Positions 6,091 to 13,422 of a DNA stretch of 14,710 nucleotides are shown one piece after another. This DNA is from Rickettsiales bacterium. Lineage in GTDB: Bacteria; Pseudomonadota; Alphaproteobacteria; Rickettsiales; UBA1997. Location: assembly GCA_031269065.1 (NCBI GenBank), contig JAIRWJ010000042.1, positions 1 through 14,710 of the forward strand. The letters run 5' to 3'. The number at the start of each line of letters is the position of its first letter. Position 1 is the first letter of the stretch. The position numbers and the translations under genes are program-made. A model generated the notes under the pieces. That model saw only the letters and a program-made list of their open reading frames with translations, had not been told where the DNA came from and did not search any database.

Positions 6091-6132
6091 CAGAGCGGTC
6101 CACATAGGTTTACCATCTATTCGAATCCGCCA
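6091..6132 (+). pseudogene. possible decayed tRNA fragment copy
   Basis: CAGAGCGGTC (6091-6100) is identical to the D-arm of the tRNA-Ser next door (5933-5942). Twenty bases later, TTCGAATCC followed by GCCA (6120-6132) repeats its T-loop and 3' end with the acceptor strand missing. The anticodon arm and 5' acceptor are gone. It looks like a collapsed tRNA duplicate or the scar of an element that used the tRNA as a target. D- and T-arm sequences are short and common, so chance cannot be excluded. Confidence 0.35.
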
Positions 6133-6178
6133 GCCCGCAGAAATGGTGTACTATCAGGGATTTCCATATCGAGTTTCT

Positions 6179-7027
6179 TTATTCATAATTGTTTATTAAA
6201 ACCTCATCCACATTACCTCTCAGAGACCCATGGGCATTTATTTGTCTTCTGGCAGATATGATTTTTACATTATATCCTCTGTACAGTCTTTTAATAAAAT
6301 CTGTGGCAGAATTTGACAGTAAAAATCCTATCCCCATTCTATTTAGTCTATCGCATGTCACTTTTAACCTCTCCTGTTCATTTCTATTGAACCCTACGTC
6401 CGTGTATCCAGTAAAATTTGATGATATAGATACTGGGTCATAGGGAGGATCAAAATACACAAAGGCTCCCTTTCTAATTCCTCTTAGTGCCTCATCAAAA
6501 TCTCCTGTTCTGAACACAATGTTTGCCGCGTTAAAATATTCACTAACAGCCCTCAGATTGATCTCGTTCACTATATTCGGAGATTTATAGTATCCAAAGG
6601 GAGAATTAAACTCACCAGCTCTGTTGACCCTGAATAGACCACTGTAACATGTCTTGTTCAAATATATGAGTCTGGATGCTTTCTTTACTTCTGAAAAGCT
6701 GTTATATTCGCTAGGGTCTCTATTAATTCCACGAATCCTATAATAGTAGTCTAAAGTATTTTCATGGTGACGCAGGTCTTCTATCAAATCCTCGGGATGC
6801 TCTCTTACTAATCTGTAGACATTCATTAGAGCAGCATTAGAATCGTTTACTATAGCACTTTTTGGTTGTAAATAGAATAGTAGCGCGCCACCACCAAGGA
6901 ATGGCTCATAGTAAGTTGAATAGGATGATGGGATAATTTCAACGATCTTTGACAACAGCTGTCTTTTACCACCAGCCCATTTGACAACAGGACTAACAAG
7001 GGGATTCTTATTTTGGAGTTTTTGCAT
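6179..7027 (-). CDS. dam: Dam-type DNA adenine-N6 methyltransferase (D12 class)
   Basis: From ATG 7027 the protein has 282 residues, typical for Dam/DpnM enzymes. The motifs are in alpha-class order: VKWAGGKRQLL (residues 15-25, AdoMet binding), YYEPFLGGGALLFY (39-52, motif I), YLNKTCYSGLFRVN (122-135), the catalytic DPPY (193-196, FDPPYDPVS), LLSNS, and a C-terminal SARRQINAHGSLRGNVDEVLI segment matching the Dam ending. The target is probably GATC by family, but the sequence alone does not prove it. The start is supported by AAGG about ten bases upstream; a TTG at 7054 would add nine residues. No restriction enzyme lies next to it, so it looks like an orphan methylase. It lies downstream of tRNA-Ile on the same strand and may share its transcript. 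Confidence 0.9.
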   Translation of the reverse strand: MQKLQNKNPLVSPVVKWAGGKRQLLSKIVEIIPSSYSTYYEPFLGGGALLFYLQPKSAIVNDSNAALMNVYRLVREHPEDLIEDLRHHENTLDYYYRIRGINRDPSEYNSFSEVKKASRLIYLNKTCYSGLFRVNRAGEFNSPFGYYKSPNIVNEINLRAVSEYFNAANIVFRTGDFDEALRGIRKGAFVYFDPPYDPVSISSNFTGYTDVGFNRNEQERLKVTCDRLNRMGIGFLLSNSATDFIKRLYRGYNVKIISARRQINAHGSLRGNVDEVLINNYE

Positions 7028-7101
7028 TTTTTCACACCCTTCTTGCCTGTGCAATAGTTTACGGAATCAACTGGCCACAACTAGTCGGAAAAATCAGCCG
7101 A

Positions 7102-7178
7102 TGGTGGGTCTGGGCGGACTTGAACCGCCGACCTCTGCTTTATCAGAGCAACGCTCTAACCATCTGAGCTACAAACCC
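7102..7178 (-). tRNA. tRNA-Ile (anticodon GAU)
   Basis: A 77-base cloverleaf on the minus strand. The acceptor GGGTTTG pairs with CAGACCC, the discriminator is A, and CCA is encoded (7105-7102 reads ACCA). The anticodon loop CTGATAA contains GAT (complement of 7142-7144). The D arm is GTAGCTCAGATGGTTAGAGC and the T loop TTCAAGT. It decodes AUC and AUU. It is not flanked by rRNA genes, unlike the usual 16S-Ile-Ala-23S arrangement. Confidence 0.96.
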
Positions 7179-7188
7179 GGCTTTGCTG

Positions 7189-7216
7189 ATTTTAAACAAT
7201 ATTTCTGAAAAAGCAA
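7189..7216 (-). promoter_or_regulatory. candidate promoter for tRNA-Ile
   Basis: On the minus strand, TTGCTT (7216-7211), 16 bases, then TAAAAT (7194-7189, five of six). Predicted start is a few bases before the tRNA 5' end at 7178. The -35 is poor. Confidence 0.35.
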
Positions 7217-7280
7217 ATAAAATGCCCAAAAACCAACATTCTAGAAACATTGGCAAGCTAGTCGGTTATCTGGTGTCCCA

Positions 7281-7739
7281 CTAGGTTTGGGTGTACCTAT
7301 AGAAACTTACAGTTTTTTCCATCCAGTATTCATTCAGTCTGTGTTCCACAACAGATCTTGCTTCCAGATAACAATGTATAATTCCAAGATCGCTCAACAA
7401 GGCTGTGTGTTCTAGCCCATTAGCAAAGTTAAAATAGATCACATCGCCGACATCAGCGTCCTCTCTTGTAATCTCTAGAAAACGTTTATCTAGGAAATTT
7501 TTCATTTCACCCACATTTGGATACCTTGAGTAGGTCAGATAATCATAATTTTCTATATTTTTTCCGTCAGAGGAGGCCCCTAGTTCTCCACCAACTTTAA
7601 CAATCAATCCTATACAATCTATACCTCCACTATTCGCAGAATTTTTTCTGATCCTGCCACAGAAATGAAATTTTGTACCAACCCAACTCCTAGCGATTCT
7701 CAGTATTGCATTTTTATTAAATCTAAATGACCTATCCAT
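7281..7739 (-). CDS. NlpC/P60 peptidase of GTA/phage tail type (GTA gp14-like)
   Basis: The protein has 152 residues from ATG 7739. The fold markers are IARSWVGTKFHF (14-26), the catalytic Cys in GGIDCIGLI (Cys42), VGDVIYFNF (98-105), the catalytic His in LEHTALL (His111) and a third polar residue in GIIHCY (His122). The family is the phage/GTA cell-wall peptidase that follows a DUF2163 gene in alphaproteobacterial gene-transfer-agent clusters; it cuts peptidoglycan during DNA entry. The start codon overlaps the stop of the DUF2163 gene by one base (TGATG at 7741-7737), so the two are translationally coupled. A TTG one codon earlier is an alternative start. The usual next GTA gene (gp15) is absent; tRNA-Ile follows instead. 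The active-site residues are intact, so it has not obviously decayed. Confidence 0.83.
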   Translation of the reverse strand: MDRSFRFNKNAILRIARSWVGTKFHFCGRIRKNSANSGGIDCIGLIVKVGGELGASSDGKNIENYDYLTYSRYPNVGEMKNFLDKRFLEITREDADVGDVIYFNFANGLEHTALLSDLGIIHCYLEARSVVEHRLNEYWMEKTVSFYRYTQT

Positions 7740-8581
7740 CAATAAAACTTGTAGACCTTTGTTGTTCTGGGTAGATTTGGTTCCCCTCTAAAATTTATGG
7801 CATTTTGAAATTTGTCAACACAACTGCTGAATTTTTTACTACAGCCGGCCACTATGCTAAACTGGTTACCAACCTCCATACCATCCATAAGAGATGTGCC
7901 GAGGACTATATTCCCTGTCCTGGATTGTTTAATTTCCACAGAAATTCCGGAACTAGGGCCATCTATAAATTTTACCAGACCGTATCTAAAATAGTCGTCT
8001 GTCTTCGTCACCACAGCTTCACTGTTCGTATGGAATTCCACTTCGCTCACCAGAGCTTCTATTTCACCATAGAAGGTATAGTTTAAGATGTTCAGAGAGC
8101 ATTTTGAGTCGCAAAATTTGGCTCTGCAGAGCGGCGAATAGATACTTCCTAGTGTTTTCTCCAGAACACTGGAAATTCCCGCAACATTAAAATATATTTG
8201 TTCTCCGCTTATTTTTATGAAGTCTATGAAGCCGCTAGTGACAGTAATTTTTCCGTATTCTAAATGTTTTTGATTAACTATAAATATATCAATTGATGCT
8301 CCATCGAATTTACCTGAAAAGATTTCTCTTCGGTCTACACCAACACTATTTAGAATAGCTATCACACTGGTATTACTGCTTGTCATGTCGGAAAATGAGG
8401 TTTGTCTCCCCTCTTCGAAACCGCAGCAGGATTTATATGTGAATCCATCTACAGACAGATCTTCAGAGCTTTCGGTGAATCCTAGAGTTTCGCCACTTTT
8501 CAGAGTGATTTTAAAACATTTGGTTAAATCCGGGGTAGATTCTGCCAAGGATTTTGCCAAATCATTAGCTATAATTTTCAT
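7739..8581 (-). CDS. DUF2163 protein, GTA/phage tail hub (GTA gp13-like)
   Basis: The protein has 280 residues from ATG 8581; a TTG two codons upstream is possible. Its beta-rich sequence carries the family landmarks: an N-terminal CFKITLKSGETLGFTES (early beta strands), SYKSCCGFEEG-type second strand, IFSGKFDGASIDIF, SIYSPLCRAKFCDSKCSLN (a Cys cluster typical of DUF2163) and, near the C-terminus, AGCSKKFSSCVDKFQNAINF with RGEPNLP. DUF2163 proteins form part of the tail hub/baseplate of gene transfer agents and related siphophage tails. The stop overlaps the start of the NlpC/P60 gene. The gene that normally precedes it (gp12, DUF2460) is missing; rnhB lies divergently on the other side. No strong promoter was found in the 140-bp gap. 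Confidence 0.83.
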   Translation of the reverse strand: MKIIANDLAKSLAESTPDLTKCFKITLKSGETLGFTESSEDLSVDGFTYKSCCGFEEGRQTSFSDMTSSNTSVIAILNSVGVDRREIFSGKFDGASIDIFIVNQKHLEYGKITVTSGFIDFIKISGEQIYFNVAGISSVLEKTLGSIYSPLCRAKFCDSKCSLNILNYTFYGEIEALVSEVEFHTNSEAVVTKTDDYFRYGLVKFIDGPSSGISVEIKQSRTGNIVLGTSLMDGMEVGNQFSIVAGCSKKFSSCVDKFQNAINFRGEPNLPRTTKVYKFY

Positions 8582-8724
8582 ACACAATCCATAGATATGT
8601 GAGAAAATAGAAAGTTACCGTTCGATATGGAAGTATATTTATCTTTCTAAAATCTAGCCCTATCTCCATTGACAAATTCACTAGATTGGCAAAGCTATGT
8701 CTGTGTTCAGAATAATGATGGCCG

Positions 8725-9351
8725 ATGCCTACATTTGATTTTGAAAATTGTTATCCCGGGGTTGTGGCTGGTATAGACGAAGCCGGTCGAGGCCCTCTCT
8801 GCGGACCAGTCTATGCCGCCTGCGTTGTGCTGGATAGGATAAATTATCCGAAAAATATAGATGATTCCAAAAAGATATCTGAAAAGAACAGAGAAAAAAT
8901 TTTCGAAGAGATTTTGGAATTCGAGCAAAAAGGTATTTTATTCTATGGAGCTGGTCTGGTTGAGCCAGGAGAGATAGATAAGATAAATATACTCAATGCT
9001 ACAAAGGTTGCTATGGCTATGGCCTATGGAAACCTGCTGGAAAAATATGGAATCAGGGTGGACATGGTTCTTGTGGACGGAAACTTTGTTCCGAATATTA
9101 ACACAGGGGCTATGGCTTTGGTGGGAGGCGATGGCCTTAGCTATTCAATAGCCTGCGCCTCTCTGGTGGCTAAGGTGCTGAGGGATAGGGAGCTGCGTTC
9201 GATGGACAGCAGGTATCCCCAATATGGCTGGATTAGGAACAAGGGCTATGGCACGGCGGAGCATCTGGAGGCTCTGGAACGCTACGGTCTGGTAGAAAAT
9301 TACCATAGAAAAAGTTTTTGTAGGCGATTTGGACCTTTCTCAGTGGTTTGA
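8725..9351 (+). CDS. rnhB: Ribonuclease HII
   Basis: The protein has 208 residues, a usual length. RNase HII removes RNA from RNA-DNA hybrids, in particular single ribonucleotides misplaced in DNA. The catalytic carboxylates are visible: Asp18-Glu19 in GIDEAGRGPLCGPV, Asp118 in VLVDGN and Asp154 in AKVLRDREL. The family's YPQYGWIRNKGYGTAEH (164-180) and C-terminal HRKSF (194-198) are intact. ATG 8725 is the first ATG in this frame; two ATGs just upstream (8715, 8718) are in another frame. The ribosome site is weak. A TTGACA at 8669-8674 could be its -35, but no good -10 follows. Confidence 0.95.
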   Translation: MPTFDFENCYPGVVAGIDEAGRGPLCGPVYAACVVLDRINYPKNIDDSKKISEKNREKIFEEILEFEQKGILFYGAGLVEPGEIDKINILNATKVAMAMAYGNLLEKYGIRVDMVLVDGNFVPNINTGAMALVGGDGLSYSIACASLVAKVLRDRELRSMDSRYPQYGWIRNKGYGTAEHLEALERYGLVENYHRKSFCRRFGPFSVV

Positions 9352-9393
9352 AAAGTTATTGCCATTGTTCTATCGATTAGAAGTACTATATCA

Positions 9394-9399
9394 TATAAT
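9394..9399 (+). promoter_or_regulatory. candidate -10 box for clpB
   Basis: A perfect TATAAT lies 31 bases before the clpB start, but no good -35 sits 16-18 bases upstream. An alternative heat-shock-like pair, TTTGAA (9347-9352, overlapping the rnhB stop) and CTATCG (9370-9375), is also weak. Which one drives clpB cannot be decided here. Confidence 0.3.
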
Positions 9400-9430
9400 G
9401 TAGTTAGTAACCATTTGGATAGGAAAAGAA

Positions 9431-11998
9431 ATGAATATGGAAAGATACACAAATAAGGTGAAAGAGACCCTACAGAGTGCACAGACCATGGCTATAGTGA
9501 ATGGAAATCAAATTATAACGCCAGAACACCTGCTATTAGTCATGTTTGAGGATGGAAACGGGTTGGCTCGCAGAGTCGTGGATATGGCCGGAGGCAACGG
9601 TGGAACTATAGCCGAAGGTCTCGGAGAAGAGGTCAATAGAATACCGAAGATAGGTGGCAGCGGCTATGGTGAACCCCATATCTCTCCGGATCTGGTGAAG
9701 GTTCTGTCCAATGCCGAGAAGATAGCTACTGCTAGTGGGGATAGCTTTGTGACTATAGAGAGGGTGCTACAGTCAGCTCTGGAAATTAGTGGTCGAATCC
9801 GTGAAATTTTCAAAATGGGTGGAGTCGATGGTAAATCTCTAGCCGATTCCATCAATAAACTGAGGGCCGGCGCCAGAGCAAATTCGGGTAGTGCTGAGGA
9901 GAACTACCAGGCTTTGGAGAAATTCACTAGAAACGTAACAAAACTAGCTAGAGCTGGAAAGATTGACCCAATAATCGGAAGAGATAAGGAAATCCGTAGG
10001 ACTATACAGATTCTATCCAGAAGAATAAAGAATAATCCGGTCCTCATTGGAGAACCCGGAGTGGGTAAAACAGCTATAATAGAGGGTTTAGCTGAGAGGA
10101 TAGTGGATAGTGATGTGCCAGAGAGTCTGAAAAACAAGAATATTCTTAGTTTAGATATGGGAAGTCTAGTGGCTGGAGCGAAATACAGAGGTGAATTTGA
10201 GGAGAGACTAAAAACTCTTCTTGGCGAAATAGAGAAGAGTGAAGGGTCTATAATTCTCTTCATAGACGAACTGCACCTTCTGGTCGGGACCGGAAAAACT
10301 GATGGTGCCATGGATGCTTCGAATCTTCTCAAACCTGCGTTGGCCAGAGGGGATTTACATTGCATAGGAGCCACCACACTGGATGAGTATAGAAAATATA
10401 TAGAGAAGGACCAGGCTCTGGCCCGACGTTTCCAGCCCGTTTATACTCCAGAACCTACTGTGGAGGATACCATATCGATCCTAAGGGGTATTAAGGAAAA
10501 GTATGAAATACATCATGGAATAAAGATCAGAGACGAGGCTCTCATAGCCGCAGCCACCCTGTCCAGCAGATATATAACCGACAGATTTCTGCCAGACAAA
10601 GCTATAGACCTCATAGATGAGGCCGCCAGCAAAATTCGGATGGAAGTTGACAGTAAGCCTGTTGAGCTGGATGAGATTGATAGAAAAATAATTCAGCTGA
10701 AGATGGAATATGAAGTCCTAAAAAAGGAAAATGGCCAGGATCTGAGGATGGAAAAAATTATAGAGGATCTAAAAAGGCTGGAGGAAAAATCCTCCAGCCT
10801 GAGAAGTATATGGCTAGCCGGCAAACAGAAGCTAACCAGAATTAGCCAATTGAAAAATCAGATAGATGATGCCAAATACAATTTGGAGGTTGCCCAGAGA
10901 AATGGAGATCTGGCAAAAGCTGGAGAACTGTCCTACGGCATAATTCCAAATCTAAAGGCTGAGTTAGATCGATTGGAAAAGGAACACTATGAATCTAATC
11001 TCAGCAGAGAGGCTGTTAGCCGGGAAGATATAGGCAACATAGTATCCCAGATTACGGGAATACCTGTAGATAAGATGTTAGAAAATGAAAAAGAACGACT
11101 CAACGGCATGGAACAGATCCTTGGGAAAAGAATAATAGGCCAAGAAAAGGCTATAGCTGCACTAAGCAATGCCATAAGGAGAAGCCGGAGTGGTCTCCAG
11201 GATGAACATAGGCCTGTGGGTAGTTTTCTTTTTATCGGACCAACAGGCGTGGGAAAGACTGAGCTATCCAAGGCTCTAGGAGAATTTATGTTCAGTGATG
11301 AAAAGTCTGTTCTTCGCCTCGATATGTCGGAATATATGGAAAAACATACGGTGTCGAAGCTAATAGGTGCTCCACCCGGCTATGTGGGCTACGATGAGGG
11401 AGGAACACTCGCCGAGGCTGTACGCCGACGACCCTACCAGATTGTTCTCTTCGACGAGATTGAAAAAGCCCATCCAGATATATTCAACATACTTCTTCAG
11501 ATTCTGGATGATGGGAGACTAACGGATTCCCAGGGCCGGTTGATTGATTTCACAAATACTATAATGATTCTCACATCTAATCTCGGTTCTCGTTATATAT
11601 CGGAATCGGCCGCGGATGCCGATCCGGAAGCTATGCTGGAAGAGATTATGAAGGATGTGAAAGAGACATTCAGACCAGAATTCATAAATAGACTAGATGA
11701 GATAATACTGTTCCATAAACTGGGTAGAGCGGATGTAACAAAAATTGCTAAAATTCAGCTTGGCAAACTCAGCCTGAAACTAAATGCCAAGGGATTTGAC
11801 GTTGAATTCGGTGATAGTCTGGTAGAATACCTCTCCAAGGATGGATTCGATCCTGTCTATGGGGCTAGGCCGCTGAAGAGATTGATACAGAAAAAGATAG
11901 AAAATCCGCTAGCAAGCAGAATAATATCAGGCAGTCTACCTCTTGGGAGGAAAATTGTTATAGATGCAGACAAGTCCGGAGAGCTTATTGTTAGATAA
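9431..11998 (+). CDS. clpB: ClpB protein disaggregase (Hsp100)
   Basis: The protein has 855 residues, full length. The order is: an N-terminal Clp-N domain (1-150), AAA+ domain 1 with Walker A GEPGVGKT (about 207-214) and Walker B ILFIDE (about 275-280), a middle coiled-coil domain of Lys/Glu-rich helices (about 400-530) that marks ClpB rather than ClpA or ClpC, and AAA+ domain 2 with GPTGVGKT (about 603-610), APPGYVGYDEGG pore loop, VLFDEIEKAHPD and the C-terminal YGARPLKRLIQ sensor segment. ClpB pulls proteins out of aggregates together with DnaK, using ATP, in the cytosol. Start ATG 9431 has AGGA six bases upstream. It follows rnhB on the same strand after 79 bp. Its stop is 19 bases from the stop of the convergent mltG, with no obvious terminator between them. 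Confidence 0.97.
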   Translation: MNMERYTNKVKETLQSAQTMAIVNGNQIITPEHLLLVMFEDGNGLARRVVDMAGGNGGTIAEGLGEEVNRIPKIGGSGYGEPHISPDLVKVLSNAEKIATASGDSFVTIERVLQSALEISGRIREIFKMGGVDGKSLADSINKLRAGARANSGSAEENYQALEKFTRNVTKLARAGKIDPIIGRDKEIRRTIQILSRRIKNNPVLIGEPGVGKTAIIEGLAERIVDSDVPESLKNKNILSLDMGSLVAGAKYRGEFEERLKTLLGEIEKSEGSIILFIDELHLLVGTGKTDGAMDASNLLKPALARGDLHCIGATTLDEYRKYIEKDQALARRFQPVYTPEPTVEDTISILRGIKEKYEIHHGIKIRDEALIAAATLSSRYITDRFLPDKAIDLIDEAASKIRMEVDSKPVELDEIDRKIIQLKMEYEVLKKENGQDLRMEKIIEDLKRLEEKSSSLRSIWLAGKQKLTRISQLKNQIDDAKYNLEVAQRNGDLAKAGELSYGIIPNLKAELDRLEKEHYESNLSREAVSREDIGNIVSQITGIPVDKMLENEKERLNGMEQILGKRIIGQEKAIAALSNAIRRSRSGLQDEHRPVGSFLFIGPTGVGKTELSKALGEFMFSDEKSVLRLDMSEYMEKHTVSKLIGAPPGYVGYDEGGTLAEAVRRRPYQIVLFDEIEKAHPDIFNILLQILDDGRLTDSQGRLIDFTNTIMILTSNLGSRYISESAADADPEAMLEEIMKDVKETFRPEFINRLDEIILFHKLGRADVTKIAKIQLGKLSLKLNAKGFDVEFGDSLVEYLSKDGFDPVYGARPLKRLIQKKIENPLASRIISGSLPLGRKIVIDADKSGELIVR

Positions 11999-12017
11999 AT
12001 GAAGGGTTAACCAGCTG

Positions 12018-13022
12018 CTAATTTAATCCTAACCGCCGTATCTTCCTTGCTTGTCGCCTATTTATCTTTAGACTGCCAATAAATTTTAGATGGTCTCCGT
12101 AGTTGGTTGAGAAGCTGTGCCCACCTTTGTCATTTATAACAAAAAATAGATAATCGGACCTAGATGGTTGAAGCACAGCCAATATAGATTCTCTGCCAGG
12201 GTTACAGATAGGCGTTGGAGGCAGTCCCCGAGACCTGTAGGTGTTGAAGGGAGAATCTATTTTTATCAGAGCACTAGTCTTCAGCTCCTTTTCTTTTTCC
12301 ACATCTCCCTGGGTATAGGCGTATATAGCTGTTGGGTCAGATTGGAGGCGCATTTTTTTTCCAAGCCGGTTCAAAAACACCGAGGCAATTAATTTCTTTT
12401 CGGCAGAGCTGCCAGATTCTTTTTCCACTATAGAAGCTAGAATCAGCAAATCCTCCTTCGTTTTTACACTATATTCCTCATCTCTCCCATTCCAATGGCT
12501 GTCCACAAATTCAGCCATATCCCGCTGCATTCTCTCCAAAATAGAGTCTCTGCTGTCCTCCCTCTTGAAATAGTAGGTATCTGCCAACAAACTACCTTCA
12601 ACTATATTTTCCCGGCCCGTTATTTCCCCTGACAAAAACTCATTCTTCTCCAGAAGCTTAAATATGGACTTGTTGGACAAACCTTCGGGAAAGGTTATAC
12701 TCCGGTAGAAGATCCTGTTATTGACTAATTTGTCTATAACGCTAGACAGACTGTCTGTACTCTCCAGCAGATATTCTCCATATCTAAGATGTTTTTTGCC
12801 CCGGTTTTTCATTGCTCTTCCTATAACAAACCTGAACAGACTTGGGCGTTTGATAATGCCTACACTCCGCAGATCCGCAATCACCTGGTTTAGCCCACTG
12901 TTTTTTTTGACAAAAATTATAGTGTCAACGCCAATCTCTCTAGCTAAATGACTTCTAACCCAAAAAAATATGAAGGGGGTTGGTAACAAACACAGCAGAA
13001 GGACTATTAATATTTTCTTCAA
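12018..13022 (-). CDS. mltG: MltG, endolytic peptidoglycan transglycosylase
   Basis: The protein has 334 residues. An N-terminal membrane anchor (residues 4-22) is followed by a LysM-like region (about 35-100, with GLNQVIADLRSVGII) and the YceG catalytic domain: TFPEGLSNKSI, EGSLLADTYYF, LASIVEKES with the catalytic Glu200, DPTAIYAY, PFNTYRSRGLPPTPICNPG and YLFFVINDKGGHSFSTNYGDH. MltG cuts nascent glycan strands at the inner membrane and so sets their length, which implies the cell makes peptidoglycan. The start is a TTG at 13022, supported by GAGGT (13033-13029) six bases upstream and by a promoter at 13075-13047. No in-frame ATG lies near the true N-terminus. Confidence 0.94.
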   Translation of the reverse strand: MKKILIVLLLCLLPTPFIFFWVRSHLAREIGVDTIIFVKKNSGLNQVIADLRSVGIIKRPSLFRFVIGRAMKNRGKKHLRYGEYLLESTDSLSSVIDKLVNNRIFYRSITFPEGLSNKSIFKLLEKNEFLSGEITGRENIVEGSLLADTYYFKREDSRDSILERMQRDMAEFVDSHWNGRDEEYSVKTKEDLLILASIVEKESGSSAEKKLIASVFLNRLGKKMRLQSDPTAIYAYTQGDVEKEKELKTSALIKIDSPFNTYRSRGLPPTPICNPGRESILAVLQPSRSDYLFFVINDKGGHSFSTNYGDHLKFIGSLKINRRQARKIRRLGLN

Positions 13023-13028
13023 CCTAAT

Positions 13029-13033
13029 ACCTC
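13029..13033 (-). promoter_or_regulatory. ribosome-binding site deciding the mltG TTG start
   Basis: GAGGT on the minus strand with a six-base spacer to TTG 13022. The pilin-like gene at 3676 has the same sequence and spacing. Confidence 0.6.
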
Positions 13034-13046
13034 GGTACTTTTTGGA

Positions 13047-13075
13047 AAGATAGTGAATGTGATTTATTTTTTCAA
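13047..13075 (-). promoter_or_regulatory. sigma70-type promoter for mltG
   Basis: On the minus strand, TTGAAA (13075-13070, five of six), a 17-base spacer, then TATCTT (13052-13047, four of six). Predicted start is near 13040, about 18 bases before the TTG start, leaving just enough room for the GAGGT ribosome site. Confidence 0.45.
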
Positions 13076-13176
13076 ACTTTAGTCCTGACCATAGGAGGAA
13101 CTGCCAACTCTATATAAACTTTTAAAATCTGACCCGCAACACCGGTCTAGGCTGGTTAGAGGGAATCAGTCCTACG

Positions 13177-13197
13177 TGTGGTGGTGGTGTGTGTGTC
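13177..13197. repeat. GTG/GT simple-sequence tract
   Basis: A run of GTG units passes into GT units (GTGTGGTGGTGGTGTGTGTG), in non-coding DNA between mltG and the protease gene. Confidence 0.6.
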
Positions 13198-13422
13198 GAA
13201 GGTGCAAAATGTGTTCCCTGTGAAAGCCTTAAAATAAACAGAGATGTGGTATAGCTGTGGTAAACAAAGGAGTTACTCTGTAGGGATTACGGAAGGACTT
13301 TTATAGAGGGAAAAGATAGAAGTCTAGATTTGTATTTTAACCCAAAGGGGTGTCTTTTCACTATTCTTCACGCATACGGAGAGGGCATGATGTTCCAGTA
13401 TTAGCAGCTCTATGGCCACTCA

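Larger units (their letters stand above)
13023..13422. other. intergenic stretch without a gene
   Basis: Apart from the mltG promoter at the left end and a GTG/GT-rich simple repeat at 13177-13197, I see no gene, tRNA or RNA signature. A weak ACCC/GGGT hairpin near 13340-13351 could follow the protease gene on the minus strand but has no good T-run. Confidence 0.55.

Noticed and set aside
5929..6261. ORF of 110 residues over tRNA-Ser
   Set aside because: It translates the tRNA itself and the non-coding DNA after it; this is the familiar spurious ORF seen over tRNA-Ser genes.
6981..7208. ORF containing GLGGLEPPTSALSEQRSNHLSYKPG
   Set aside because: This is the antisense translation of tRNA-Ile, a common false gene call.
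8669..8699. Promoter for rnhB from TTGACA at 8669
   Set aside because: No acceptable -10 lies 16-18 bases downstream; GCTATG at 19 is too poor to list.
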